From Kingdonia uniflora (lineage: Eukaryota; Streptophyta; Magnoliopsida; Ranunculales; Circaeasteraceae), in NCBI GenBank assembly GCA_014058105.1, contig JACGCM010000560.1:4898001-4962000 (forward strand): a stretch of DNA of 64,000 nt, given 5' to 3'. The translations under genes and the position numbers were made by a program. The first letter of the stretch is position 1, and each line of letters begins with the position of its first letter. Below, in pieces: positions 11,310 through 22,865 of the stretch. The notes beneath the pieces were generated by a model. The model did not search any database and was not told the origin of the DNA. It was given only the letters and a program-made list of their open reading frames with translations.

Positions 11310-13440
11310 AGTTTTTTTTTTTTTTTTTGAAGGTAAGCTGGGGTTGAAAGCAGACCCCCTGCTCCATAGAAAGAAAAAGAATGAACTTCTCAATGAGGAG
11401 AAGCTCAAAAATAAAAATACAAAGAAAAAAAAACAACAAGCAAATGACCTACAGACTCCAAAGGAAAAAAAGAATCTGCAGCACTAGTGAAAATTAGACT
11501 TCAAATCTTCAGCAAAAGAGCTTAAGATGAACACCTTACTTCCATAGTCAAAGAGAGGCATCAACATCAAGGTAGAAGAGGAGGCCATCATTAACAATAA
11601 AGTAATAGTAAGCAAAGGAGAACAGCACTGTACTGAAACTGCTCATAATAACAAGGGTCCCAAACTCCAAGTTAAAGCACCCACATATCAAAATACTCTT
11701 ATCCCTGCCCCAACAGTTCAGAATGCCTTGCCCTCCTATACTAGTCCCAGCAGCATTGATAGAATAGTAAAAAGAGAAAGAACCTGACTGACTACAGCAA
11801 GTACTTATACCCTTTTTTTTGGAACAGACAGGCGCCTTACACCCACAGTCAGTCAGATTATCAGTATCAAGGATGAAGCTTTCCTTGAGCATCTTCACCA
11901 AGATAGAATCAGGTTTATCCAATGAATAAAATCCTATAGGCATCCAAGAAATGGAACATAGGCCGAGAGGCAACTACGTAACCCCATAAATTTGCACCCA
12001 CCATCAGACTGAATTTGAAGTAAACTCATAGTCTCAGGTAGATTTTCCCAGCAGCATCCCCTTCAATTATCATCAAAAGCTCATGAGAAAAGGTTGTTGG
12101 TAGCATTTCACAAAAACCTTCCGCAGGTTTGATCTTAGAGAGGTTGTCAGCAGCAGCATTAGCTTCTCTGAATACTTGTTCAATGATACATGATCTAAAT
12201 CAAAGCATTAATTTCTTAATCCTTTCCACAATTCTTTTGGCTTGCCAAGGGGGCTTCCCTTCCTTGTAGAGCAGGTAGTAGGCTTCTCCAGAATCAGTAT
12301 AAATGATAACTTTATCAATCTCCAGTCTCAGCCCCAACAGCATGCCTGCTTCAATGCCCTGAAGTTCATGAATGATCACACTTTGAGCTCTCAGTCTGTC
12401 AGCCACAGCTTTAACTGAGATCCCTTCTTCTGTTCTCAAAAGGGCTCCAAATCCACCAACTTCAGAAAGAGAACCATCAGAATTAATAGCATGGTAACCA
12501 GGAGGAGGTTTGTTCCATCTACAAAAAACAGATTCTGTAATTTTCAGGCTGTTAGGAAGATTCTATTCTTGCAAGCATATTCTATTTTCATTAGTATCTT
12601 CAAAAACAGCTTTGCTACAAGCAAGTTTAGTCCTAACATCAAGAATAATTTTTTGTAAGATTAAATCAGCAGATTTACTTGTACTCTCAAAAATCCTGCA
12701 ATTCCTTTCACCCCAAATGTGGGATATGAAGGCACAAAAGGTGAGTTTTCTAATTTGAGTAGTTAAGGATGTTCCTTTAAAATGCTCTGAGCCCCAAGAG
12801 ATTTCAATGTCCCAGTCAGTATTGGATCTATAGAAATGAAGTTTATGAAGGAGTTTATTCCAAATCATCTGAGAGAAAGGGCAAGAACATAAAAGATGAT
12901 TCTCATTTTCTCCATCACCCCAACATAGCACACATTTTACAAGGAAGTCACACCCCACTGGATTAGCTTGTCTTGGGTTTTCAAAGCCTTATTTAAGGCC
13001 AGCCAAGTAATACAACTTTGTCTAGGAATATTACCTGGGAACCAAGTCAAGTGGGTCCAGGGGGTTTTAGGGTTGTTATGTCTAATGTGGTTAAATGTGT
13101 TTTTGAAGTTAAATTCCCCATAATTAGAAATAGACTAGACAATCTCATCCTCTTGACCTGAGGAGCAGTCAACTCGATCAATTTGATGCCATATAGTACT
13201 AAGATCTTGTAAAGTATTATCTGGAATGTTCCTCTTATCATTGTTGATTATGTTACCCACATAAGCATTAAAGTTTAAAAGAGAGTCATACCTGAGACGT
13301 TAAGGAAAGAGATCATATAAGATACCCAAAGGATGCCAAAGTTGCTGCCAGAACAAGGTAGCTTGCCCGTTTCCAATGTGATGGTGAGCAATTGAGTAAT
13401 GTTGACTCTTTGAGTAATGTTGACTCTTTGACTTCTAGAA
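11310..13440 (-). mobile_element. LINE retrotransposon, 5'-truncated
   Basis: Reading on the minus strand from about 13400: NGQATLFWQQLWHPLG, a zf-RVT region, an IWGERNCRIFES block, RNase H, a 3' untranslated region, then a poly(A) tail seen as an uninterrupted T run at 11311-11329. Plant LINE proteins carry exactly this series after the reverse transcriptase. RT and endonuclease are absent, so the copy is truncated at its 5' end near 13440, where an 18-bp direct repeat (gagtaatgttgactcttt) occurs. No target duplication could be identified. Confidence 0.8.
12050..13241 (-). pseudogene. LINE ORF2 C-terminal part: zf-RVT and RNase H
   Basis: 13241 to 12960 gives FNHIRHNNPKTPWTHLTWFP and then CITWLALNKALKTQDKLIQW, the zinc-binding zf-RVT region. 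12958-12563 continues with CVLCWGDGENENHLLCSCPF and the conserved IWGERN. 12530-12050 is a type I RNase H: NSDGSLSEVGGFGALLR, then HELQGIEAGMLLGL, IIYTDSGEAYYLLYK and FREANAAADNLS, so the D, E and D metal ligands remain. Stops after QEDEIV and between blocks break the frame. As part of a 5'-truncated LINE it cannot act on its own. Confidence 0.75.
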
Positions 13441-13742
13441 CATTCATGATGTTTTATAAAGCATTAAACTAAACTAAACTTTTTCTTCACTTTAGTTTTT
13501 TTACTATTTAAAGTGCGGTAGAACTTCTATGATCATACATGATATATAACACTAGTACTACCCGTGGCTCGCCATGTTGAATACGTCGACGTGCCTTTGA
13601 CGCTATATTTTAGGCGTATGCATGTCTTCACCCCTAAGATTACATGAAGGTGCACCTTGCATGCCCCACCCCCAAACACACATACACACCACTCGATACA
13701 TCGCAATATTTACAAGCAACACAGATAATGATCTATATATAT
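13441..13742. other. AT-rich spacer, nothing recognised
   Basis: Between the LINE and the second hAT element. A C-rich stretch (ccccacccccaaacacacatacacacc, about 13655-13690) is the only notable composition shift. Confidence 0.4.
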
Positions 13743-15040
13743 CAAGGTTTTAAATAACCGTTACAGCAACCGTTATAACGTCGTTATAACGGTAACACCC
13801 TGAGCCCGTTCCGTTATACCCCATGTTCCGTTCTAAAAAATAACACCCATTATTTGTTGTTACAGACCGTTATTTTATGCTATAACGGCTGTTGTTACCG
13901 TTATAACGCTACGTTATTTTTAATGTTTTTTTTCCACTTATAACGAACGTTATACACCGTTATAACACCGTTATATACCGTTATAACGAACGCTAAGATT
14001 ATGTTATTTACTTATCATTCATTTTCTAACTAAACTTTGAGCCATTTTTTTAGTTGATTGGTGGAATTCATATGGAGTGGAGTTGCCTCAACTTTGAAAG
14101 TTGGCTGTAAGAATTTTAAGTCAAACATGTACTTCGTCCGGATGTGAAAGGAACTGGAGTACCTTTGACAGGATCCACACAAAGATTAGAAATCGATTAC
14201 TTTCAAAGAAACTCAATGATCTTGTCTTTATTCAATACAATATTCGGCTTGAAAGAAGAAGGGAAGATATACGTCGACGTTATCGTGTAGACCCCATAAG
14301 TGTGTCTGCTATTTTATAAGAAGATCCATTATGTGAATGGATTGCTGGAGATGACGATGAGCCTTTGTTGCAAACACATGAAGAATGGCCAGAAGAGCTT
14401 GAAAGATAATTATCAGCTGAAGACCTGGAGGTCAATAAGCAAAGGAGGTACTCTACTTCTGTTATTAACACAGATTTCCTAGAAAATTGGTCACAAGCAC
14501 CTATGTATCAAACACCAATGGAGTCGTTGCCTGAGGCGTATTTTGATTTTGATTTCAACCAAATCAATCTGGAGCATGGCCAACCTTCAAACTACTTTGA
14601 AATTGATACCAATCAGTTCGACTCCGTTTACCAGTGAATGCAATGTCGCATTCCAGAGTAATCATTTTCCATTTGATGTTTATGTGATTTTTAATACTTT
14701 GGTGTGATGTTTTATTTTGTCGGTGTGGCGTGGTGTGTTATTTCAATGTTGTAATAAGTAATAACTTTAATAATAATAAATACTTTGGTTTTTTCTTTAT
14801 TAGTTTTTAAAACATAAAAAATAACGTCTATAACGCCGTTATAACACCGTTATAAGTAAAATAACGTCTATAATGGTTGTTATAATTGAAAATTAATATT
14901 TATATATAAAGAAAACAAAAACACAACCGTTATAACATTTTTTTTCTTGTCATCTAGCGAAAAATAACGTAACACCGTTATAACACCGTTATAACGGTAA
15001 CGGTCTTGGCCCGTTACACCGTTATAACGTACCATTTTAA
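13743..15040. repeat. subterminal CGTTATAACG repeat arrays
   Basis: Short near-palindromic words of the type ccGTTATAACg occur many times at 13743-13990 and again at 14820-15035, nearly absent from the coding middle. In hAT elements such subterminal clusters are typically transposase-binding sites; that role is inferred here. Confidence 0.6.
14056..14637 (+). pseudogene. hAT transposase C-terminal (dimerisation) part
   Basis: The frame reads DWWNSYGVELPQL, one TGA, then KLAVRILSQTCTSSGCERNW and STFDRIHTKIRNRL, KLNDLVFIQYNIRL: the conserved hAT C-terminal dimerisation region that follows the catalytic core. After a TAA at about 14318 the same frame continues open to a TGA at 14635-14637, with an acidic tail (EWIAGDDDEPLLQTHEEWPE). 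The BED finger and DDE core are missing. It looks like the last exon of a plant hAT transposase, with only two point stops. Confidence 0.8.
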
Positions 15041-15099
15041 ACCTTGATATATATATATATATAATATGGAAAGACTGAGCCTAAATGACAAATGACACC

Positions 15100-15293
15100 A
15101 TGAAATCAAACCATTTTTTATCCACTCTGCAATCCACACAGTCCAGGCTACAACAAGCTCGCTATATGAAGTGGATGTCGTATCTACAATAATTTACCTT
15201 GATTATCAAGTATAAGAAGGAAGTGGATAATAAAATAGCTGACATGTTATCTTGACCCCCATTACCAACTACTTCCGCTTTATTTGCAGCTAT
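15100..15293 (+). pseudogene. gypsy family C RNase H, C-terminal piece
   Basis: The frame reads QSRLQQARYMKWMSYLQ, a stop, then FTLIIKYKKEVDNKIADMLS, the conserved end of gypsy RNase H before the linker. It stops at the CACTA insertion point. Two stops are visible in 65 codons. Confidence 0.75.
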
Positions 15294-18200
15294 CACCACA
15301 AAAAAGGGTTTCGGTGATGGATTTAACGCATTGCAAAAAACCTTTAACGACGGGCAAAGACAGTCAGATTGAAACCGCAATTGATGGTGTCCGCAAAAGT
15401 TTTGCGACAAACAAACCCGTCGCAGTATGTCATAGTTTTGGTGACGAGTATATTTTGTCGCCGTTTGTTGCCTATTTATGATGGCAAATTTTGTCGCTGA
15501 ACTTTTCTTGAGATTACCTTTTGCGGCTATTTAATTACATCACCTAAGAGACACGTACGTAAAAAAAATGCGCCCAATTTATTATGACAATTTTTTTTTG
15601 TCATCGAAATATATTCTTTCGTTGTTTCTTATTTAGAATTCTGGTTTTGGCGATGGTTAAATGTGGCATGTGACCTGCTAAAAAATATAGAAAAATTAAA
15701 TGGCAACATACATTATTATATATTTCACACCAGCATTAACTCAACAGAAATGCAAATAACTGAGAAATGTAACTTATAAATATGAAGTCTTGCACCATAA
15801 TGGTAGATACATTCAAATTTGCAAGCAATTTAAAGTCCTGATGCTTCTTCCTACTTCATTATATATCATTGGAGCATTCTCTCATCTGTTCATCCAATAG
15901 TCTTTAACATTACACCTTATGCTCATGTTATATTCCCCAATAGTCTTTTTATCAAAGTTGTTGAATAATCTATCAGCTCAAAGGCTGAAGTGGATACCTA
16001 GAACACACCAAGAAAACATAAACTTTCACTACAAATCATAAATATTTTAAGCCTTCAAAAAATAAACTAACAGGTGAAAGGCAAGCCTTTTATTTTAAAG
16101 ATCATTTGTGTTCTTTGATTTCTTATAATTAAAAAAAGTTTGCGCATGACGCTTATAAGAAGTATTTTTCATAAGTTGAAAAAAAATACATGCTCCTGCA
16201 ACTTGTTCAGATTCTTCTACTGGCCTTGCCCACGGTGATAATCTCTCAATTGTAACCAATAAAAAAATCATTTGTTCAACTGGACTAATTTTATACATTA
16301 TTTCTAAGAACTTATAGCTACAATCCAGACCTACCTCGTTGGAGTTCACCTCTTCATGTTTGTTTTGGGAAGGAACGTCAGCTGGAGTTTGTGAAAACCG
16401 GAAAAATCATGAAAAACAAAAGACAATATTTGCGCGTAAGTAACATTTGGAGTAAACACTAGAAACCCGATTGACTAAAGTAGAAGTAATAATAAGGGCC
16501 AATAAAGCTATAATGTTGGCCTGATTTCCCTTGAGTTGGTAAAAAAAATGAGGCTCAAAAGCCATGAAACTAACCTTGGATATATTCTCAAGCTGGTTCA
16601 TTGTGGTCATATCAAACCATTCCAATTCCACTCTATAGATCATAAACTTAAATATGCTACAATTATAGATCGAATCCCAAGATAACTTTAGCTTGTTAAC
16701 AAATCTTGAGTTGTATAAACAAACGGGCAACACCAAACCATCACATGACTAGCACTAGTGCACTACCCTATAAGATACAACGCACACATTTTAAACATGA
16801 AATTAAACATCCCCGAAATTATTAGATTAAAAATAATGAAAAAATTAACTATTTACATCGCAACACATCTGATAGAGTCCACCATGGATTTCATATGGGG
16901 AGTAGACCTACTGCATTTGGATTAGGAGACGGAAAAAATTATCACAGCAGCTGAGAAAAGTTTATACAAATTATCTGTAACCAAGAGTTTGAGATTTGAC
17001 CTGTACCTGGGAATATTCAATATTTATTAAAAGATATTTTGCAGAAAACAACTTGGGCAGTTTCATCACCTTGACATCTATACGAAAACATACAAGTATA
17101 ATCAACATCAATCACTTATCTTGCAGTCCATATTCATATATTATGCGTAGAAATATAGTAAATCTCCTAAGAAAACAAACATGACCTTAACTCAAGTTAA
17201 GAAAACACTTGAGTCATGCAACATATATATACAACTATTTGAGCATCTTTAAGGTTGTACAAGTACATGTCAGATAGCCAATAGACAAGTATGACTTAAA
17301 TTTTTAAAGAGTACTTTTTTGTAATTTTAGCCTCGCAAGAGTTGTGGGATCAACATAAACCATTTCGACACGAGCAACTCTAGGCCCTAACGATGATAAA
17401 TTAAGTGAAACTCTGTGCCCTATTAACTTTGTGATGCATATAGCCGATCTAGTCAAAAATAAACTAGAATTGAGCTTATAAAATATAATTAGAGGTCTAA
17501 AGAGGCAAATCAAAGATGTGTATGTAATAAAGTGGAGCAAACCGTTGAGTGTTGATGTGAAGGTAAAGATGAAAGATTTTACCACTATGTAGTTTTAAGA
17601 CATGGTAAATAACTTCAAATCATGACTTCCGCTAAAAAGAAGACTGGCTAGGTAGCGCATTAACGCAAGAATAATAAAATAACAACAATAACAATTATAG
17701 CAAAAACATCAATACGAAGAGCAAAATTTACCACTAGAAACTCAACCATTTTGGACTTCACAAAGATTTTGGTGCAGTAACTATAGAGTTCATAGTATAA
17801 ACCAATAAGCTCAACAACATCTACCTAAAATCCTAAGTTCATAAAGAAAGATTATAGCCTATGTGGCAACATAAGAGGGAGGTTTTCAAGGTAGTGACCA
17901 CAACTTTTTCTTTTGCAGATCTAAGCAGGTTAATGCAATACCCCTTAACCATAGTCATTGAATTTCTATGGTAACTATTACTTCTTTTAATCGGCTACCA
18001 AAGGAGGTTAGAATTGTACTCTTTTGAGACATAATGGGGATTACTTATCTCGGATAAGGGGCTGTGTATTCCTCTCCATATGGGGATACCGATTTGCAAA
18101 AATATAAATATCAACTGGGTTGAGATTGGATTTAATTTTTACAAATTGCATCATGGTTTGAAATTTCTAACATCCATTTAATGATTTTGGCTTTATATTA

Positions 18201-19076
18201 ATAAAAAGAAGCATTATGTTATTAGAAAAAAGACCTAGAAATATCAAATATCCCAAAAGCTAAGAGTAGCTAGTAAGGAGATAAATTATGTAGATACATT
18301 AGTAGAAGATAAAATCAAAACTCTGATTCAAGTAAAGCTAGAGAGATCTACAAAGTGATGGTGCACAATACCTATCATAGATTTTAAATAGCTAAATATC
18401 AAGCCAAAATTAGAAAATATATTATCAGTGCGAGAGAAAAACACTAGAAGAAAAATCCAAAGTATCCTGAAAATTAAATTTCACGATCTTCCTGAACAAT
18501 GCAGCATTGAACATTAAAATCTTATCTAGAAGATAAAAACACCAGACTTAATCTAAGAACCCAAAAAAATTCATTGTCATTAACATAGATGAAACTGAAT
18601 TATAAGATCAAAGAGAGAGCGAATGAGAGAAATTACCATCGTTAGATGGAGGAGGATGAGCCATGGTTAGATTGACATGAGAGATTTTGGGCGCCAAATT
18701 AAACTGGGGTGGACAGAAAAATGTGAGAGGAGTCGTAAGATATGGAAGAGAACATGAAAGGGAAAGAGGGAAGTGAGGGAGACCAAAAAGAAAATCATGA
18801 TTGTAGATTTCCATTAGGCGATGGAAGTAGTTATGAAGGTAATGGCGACGACAAACCGTCAGCCACACTTCGAATTTAGTCAATTAGCGACGCGTATACG
18901 CTGTCGCATTTTTATTAAAATTTAACTATTACAAAAATAATTATTTAGAAAATATAGCTAGGGACCATAAGTTTTTACTGACAGGCAAAGCTCGCCTCAT
19001 CGCTAACTTGCAACAGACAACACTTGTCGCTAAAGCTCATATGGTTCTATCATCAAAGGCCATTTTTTTGGTAGTG
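15294..19076. mobile_element. CACTA (En/Spm-type) element, non-autonomous
   Basis: Left end CACCACAAAAAAGGGTTTCG; right end, read inverted, CACTACCAAAAAAATGGCC. Flanked by TAT on both sides (15291-15293 and 19077-19079), the 3-bp duplication of CACTA elements. Subterminal DNA carries repeated GTCGC/GCGAC words (for example tttgtcgccgtttg near 15460, and tagcgacgcg and ttgtcgctaaagc near 18890 and 19025). In 3,783 bp I found no TNPA/TNPD-like transposase. Confidence 0.85.
15530..18880. other. CACTA interior without recognisable transposase
   Basis: AT-rich. Four minus-strand open frames of 84-109 codons (16095-16349, 16407-16736, 17304-17585, 18608-18883) have no family I recognise. The last starts near the right subterminal region. 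They could be exons of captured or highly decayed genes, but nothing supports a function. Confidence 0.4.
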
Positions 19077-19079
19077 TAT

Positions 19080-20635
19080 GCAGATATAGTATATTGTTCC
19101 ATCTGAGTATATTGAAGGGTATGACAATGATAAGGAACTCAGTGTAATTCACCAGAAGTTATTATAAGACAAGATATGAGTATGTATTGAAGGATGGTTT
19201 GATTTACATGGGCAGTCTACTATGTATTCCTGAGTGTAGAAAACATTTACATTGGATTAGAGATGCACATTATTCCCGGGTGGCAAGTTATTTTGGGGTT
19301 GAGAAGATTTTCTTTTGAATTTGCGGTATCATGTCTATTGCCCTAAGATGCAGGTGCATGTTGCTCGTATGGTTTGTGGTTGCGTTCTATGCAACACATC
19401 GAAGCCTTCCAATTGTAAGTTGGGACTGTACTTACCATTACCAGTACCTAGCCGATCTTGGGAGAGCATTTCGATGGACTTTATGGGTAGTTTGCCCATG
19501 ACCAAGTGTAAGAATGATTATCTGTTTATGGTAGTAGATCGATTAAGCAAGATGATTATTCTTATTCCATGCTAGAAGAAGGTCACTGGGGAAGGAATAG
19601 CGTAATTATTTTTTAGAAATGTTTGGAGATATTTTAAGATCCCTTCTTTTATTTTTTTATAGGGATAACCATTTTTGGGGCATTTTTGGAGATTGTTATG
19701 GGAGATGATGAACACTAAGTTGAAGAGAGAAGTACTATATTTCATTTGCAAACTGACGAGCAAGCAAAGGTAGTTAATTGCACTTTAGTTCATTTATTAT
19801 GGGGATTCTGGTCTAAGCATCCTAAGACTTGGGATGAGAGTTTATCGTATTTTTAGTTTATTTTTAACCGGGCGATTCATGGTTCCATGCTGAAGTCTCC
19901 ATTTGAAGTTTGTCTTGAGTATTTGCCACAAAGCCCCTTTGATATGGCTTTTAGTCTTGGTGACAAGACGATGTCTGGGAAGGAGGAAGAGGAACAAGTT
20001 AAAGCTCAACGTTTTTTAAGAGAATAAGTAAGGTTCATGAGGTGGTTAAAGTACAATTGAAGAATATTCAAGCAAAGTATAAAGCTCAACATGATAAGCA
20101 TCAGGTTGAGTGTACTTTTCAAGATGGTGATCTAGTTTGGTTACATTTTAGTAAGGAACGACTAAAAAGATAAGGTAAGAAACTCAAGCCTATTCGTTAT
20201 GATCCATTTACAATACCTAAGAAAATTGGTGACAACGTATTCCAATTAGATTTACCACCATTTATGAAGATGTATTCGGTGATTAATGTCAAGCATTTGA
20301 AACTATTTGAGCCATTTCTTCTAGATGAAGACTCTGCAATCGATACTCACCTACCATTAATGACTTATGGATGGAAAGAGAAGATCTATTATAGGAGGAT
20401 AGTATTCTAGAGATAAAAGTTCATGCTACAAGACGAGGTAATATCGAGTCGTTCTGAGTTGGGAAGAAAGGTCAACTACCTAGCAAGTCGAAGTGGTAGA
20501 ATAGGGAAATGGGCACGGCCACATTTCTTCATCTCTAGTTCTAACTTGAGCAGGAGCTCAAGGCTCCTAAATGGAGGAGCCATGATCCAGGAGGATCTAG
20601 ACATTCAACCTCTTATAAAGATGTCATGTCATTAG
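19080..20635 (+). pseudogene. gypsy family C integrase and C-terminal tail
   Basis: After the linker (YIVPSEYIEGYDNDKELSVI) comes the zinc-binding HHCC region and core in 19315-19575: VARMVCGCVLCNTSKPSNC and ESISMDFMGSLPMTKCKNDY, LFMVVDRLSKM. The core then breaks up, with stops from 19573. Later blocks read EVVKVQLKNIQAKYKAQHD, FQDGDLVWLHFSKERLKR and VINVKHLKLFEPFLLDEDSA, the usual integrase C-terminus that binds DNA. 20423-20635 is an open tail (SRSELGRKVNYLASRSGR) of possible chromodomain origin in another frame. Not functional. Confidence 0.8.
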
Positions 20636-20639
20636 AACA

Positions 20640-21114
20640 AACCTTGGGGCCGTTCGAATAAATTTGAAGGAAAGTCATCCAATTATGTCTACCTCATTTT
20701 CTAGGCTTAAATTGGCAAGTCGTTCGAGCGACATTTGGAGTCGTTCGAATGACTTGGGTTCCTAGAAGACCAGTTCTATCTGCCTTAATTTTCAGGCTTA
20801 ATTGAGCCAGTCGTTTGAATGACCCATGGGTTCATTCGAACGATTATCGCGATTCCCTCATAGTTTACTGCGTTTAAGAGCATAATTATCCTATTTTGTA
20901 ACTAGAAACTTGTAACCTTCATCAAAAAGAAAGGCTAGGCAAAATAAATGGATCCAAGTTTTGTAATGTAGACTTAGGGTTTGAAAGAAGAATTCAATTG
21001 GAATCAATCCATTGAGCAATTGAAGCTCTTATTAGGAAATTTTCTCACCAAATTGTTGTTCTTCGTTTAATTCTTCGTTATAGGTGATCTCTAATTTAAT
21101 TGTGGATTAAGACA
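20640..21114 (+). repeat. gypsy family C 3' LTR region
   Basis: Follows the coding tail and ends attgtggattaagaca, matching the U5-like ends of the related copy at 52331-54476. It contains a cluster of TCGTTCGAA(T/C)GA-type words at 20651-20844 and a stretch like the leader end (cttagggtttgaaagaagaattc). The left border could not be fixed because no second LTR of this copy remains. Confidence 0.5.
20651..20844. repeat. TCGTTCGAACGA-type palindrome cluster in gypsy C LTR
   Basis: At least five variants: cgttcgaata, tcgttcgagcgac, tcgttcgaatgac, tcgtttgaatgac and cattcgaacgat, spaced irregularly downstream of the coding tail. Confidence 0.7.
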
Positions 21115-21238
21115 TGCCATTTTATTTTTGTTAATGAGGTATAAAGTTGATGCTTATTGGATTTTAGGGCCTATTTGTTTTATTAGAAGTGTGAAGTCGC
21201 ACGAGTCCACTTTTGTACTTTATATATAAGACCCTTTA

Positions 21239-22865
21239 GAGCATATACAACGGTAAGGTTGGGTGGGAATCTCTTTGAAGATACAAATAGTAATACACCT
21301 TGATTTTCTCTCAATAGTTTTATTTCCCATGACTAGTTGATTGTACCAAATATAGTTTTATTCTGCGCAGCAAGAATTAAAGGTTGATGATAGGTCACGT
21401 GTCAAAATCGCAATAGTTTGTATTGCCGCGCATTTCTGAACTGCGCAGCTTGAAATTCAATTAAATGATTACACATGGATGACTGTAATTAGTTTAATGC
21501 CGCAAAGTTTAGAACTACATGTATCAAAAGTAGTTCTTGCTTCCTTCCAATACTTAGTTTTATTTCACTCAAAAAATGACTCAGACCTTTACCCAACTTT
21601 CCCTCACAAAACAAAAAATTAACCTCCCTAAAACTCATTATTCATTGCCAAATTCAACATCGTTAATCTCGAACACAATGTCAGGAGAGTCTTTATCACA
21701 ACTTAAGTCTCAGAAACCAAGCGGAATGCATATAAGAAGGTTACTCGCATTGTACACGGTAAAGAAACGATAACCCACAACCTGTTATTACTCCTCATGA
21801 TGGAATCCTGAACCAACTTTGAATGATTTACACCATGTAGATAAATTTCCGAACAAATGGGTTCATATTAGCGTCAGATATCGAAGAATATACCGGTATG
21901 ATTATTTTAAAATTTTCAAGTTAAAACGTCTAGTTTTTCATCTATACAAATTAATAGTTCCCCCAATTTTTTTTACAACACTCACTTCATATTCTACTAT
22001 TTAGTTTTCACATTCATAGTGTCTCTGACCTATTACTTTCATCATCATCCTTTTTATCTTCGTCCGGCATGGAAGAGCTATTCCAAAGAGAAATTAGGAT
22101 GATGCATGAGTATAGTAAGATTCTAATTAAAATAGAAGAAGATGAAGAGCAAGAGGTGACATCATCATAAAAGCAGGGGGGTAAGTAAGTGGGGAAAGAT
22201 GAACCTACGAAAAGAGCAGGATCATGAAATAGGTGAGAATACTCTTATGGGGATCATTTTGGTGACGTTCCTGCCTACGACCATATCAAATTTTGTCGTC
22301 GATTCTGTATGAGCTCAGGTGTGCATAAACGTATTGATGCCAAAGTTCATTCTTCGAACGACTATTTTGTTTATAATGAAAATTACGCTAAGACTGATAG
22401 CGCGTGCAATGTGCATGTTATGTTATGGTACGAATGAAGACGCACAAGATGAATTCATTTGGATTAGGGAGTTTGCGGCTGATTATAACTTAATTTTTTT
22501 TGTAAACCAATTATCAAAGATTCCAAAGCTTAATACCTTAGATAAATACCTTATGATGAAAAGGTGATAAAAGGTTTATTAAATGTGGATGGATCCGGAG
22601 GCTGATGTTAGATACTCTAGAGTGAATGCATTGGAAATGAAAAAATTATCCTACAGGGTGGGCTAAACAATATACCGAGTATAAGAATTATCCAATGGTA
22701 ATTTTAAAAGTGGTTGCATTGCAAGATATTTTGATATAACACGCCTTCTTTAGGGTGCCCGGATCCACCAACGACGTGAAAATCTTACATCAAGGGTGGC
22801 TTGATAGATCATTTTCTAGGTCTATCAATAATCCTACTTATAAAGAGATTGTAATTTGACCTTTA
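21239..22865 (+). mobile_element. PIF/Harbinger element, right end missing
   Basis: Starts GAGCATATACAACGG directly after TTA (21236-21238), like the terminal motif and TTA target of the MITE at 10896-11200. It carries a PIF-type transposase at about 22070-22860. The matching right terminus is not found: sequence passes into the Athila-1 LTR at about 22880. The right end was therefore lost when the LTR arrived or later. Confidence 0.65.
22070..22860 (+). pseudogene. PIF/Harbinger (DDE_Tnp_4) transposase, decayed
   Basis: The frame near 22075 reads MEELFQREIRMMHEYSKILI. Around 22240-22330 it gives GDHFGDVPAYDHIKFCRRFC and SSGVHKRI, matching the NDYF...Y....FRRRFRM block of plant PIF transposases. 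A shifted frame follows with MCMLCYGTNEDAQDEFIWI (about 22405-22470). The catalytic part near 22640-22860 keeps KQYTEYKNYPMVILKVVALQ and HAFFRVPGSTNDVKIL, the family's HAFFG..GS.NDINVL motif around the second aspartate. There are stops, a deletion between 22570 and 22640, and at least two frameshifts. Confidence 0.75.

Larger units (their letters stand above)
13743..15046 (+). mobile_element. second hAT element, internally deleted
   Basis: Ends CAAGGTTTTAAATAACCG and, inverted, CAAGGTTTAAAATGGTACG. Flanked by ATATATAT on both sides (13735-13742 and 15047-15054), an 8-bp duplication, though in AT-repeat DNA where this is weak evidence. Both subterminal regions are packed with GTTATAAC/CGTTATA words. 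Inside is only the C-terminal part of a transposase. Length 1,304 bp. The ends differ completely from the hAT element at 4065-7938, so this is another family. Confidence 0.8.
15085..21114 (+). mobile_element. Ty3/gypsy family C retrotransposon, 5'-truncated, split by CACTA
   Basis: Two parts belong to one element: the end of RNase H (15085-15293) and the linker, integrase and C-terminal tail (19077-20635), followed by the 3' LTR region up to about 21114 (gtggattaagaca). The CACTA element at 15294-19076 separates them, and the coding frame resumes correctly after one copy of the 3-bp target site. Everything upstream of RNase H is missing. A related copy on the minus strand lies at 52331-54476, sharing the IKYKKGVDNK block, the MQIQ linker and the tail after SRSELGR. 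Confidence 0.8.

Noticed and set aside
13735..13742. ATATATAT as proof of the hAT-2 target duplication
   Set aside because: Only weak support, because both flanks are longer AT repeats; the element call rests on its ends and transposase instead.
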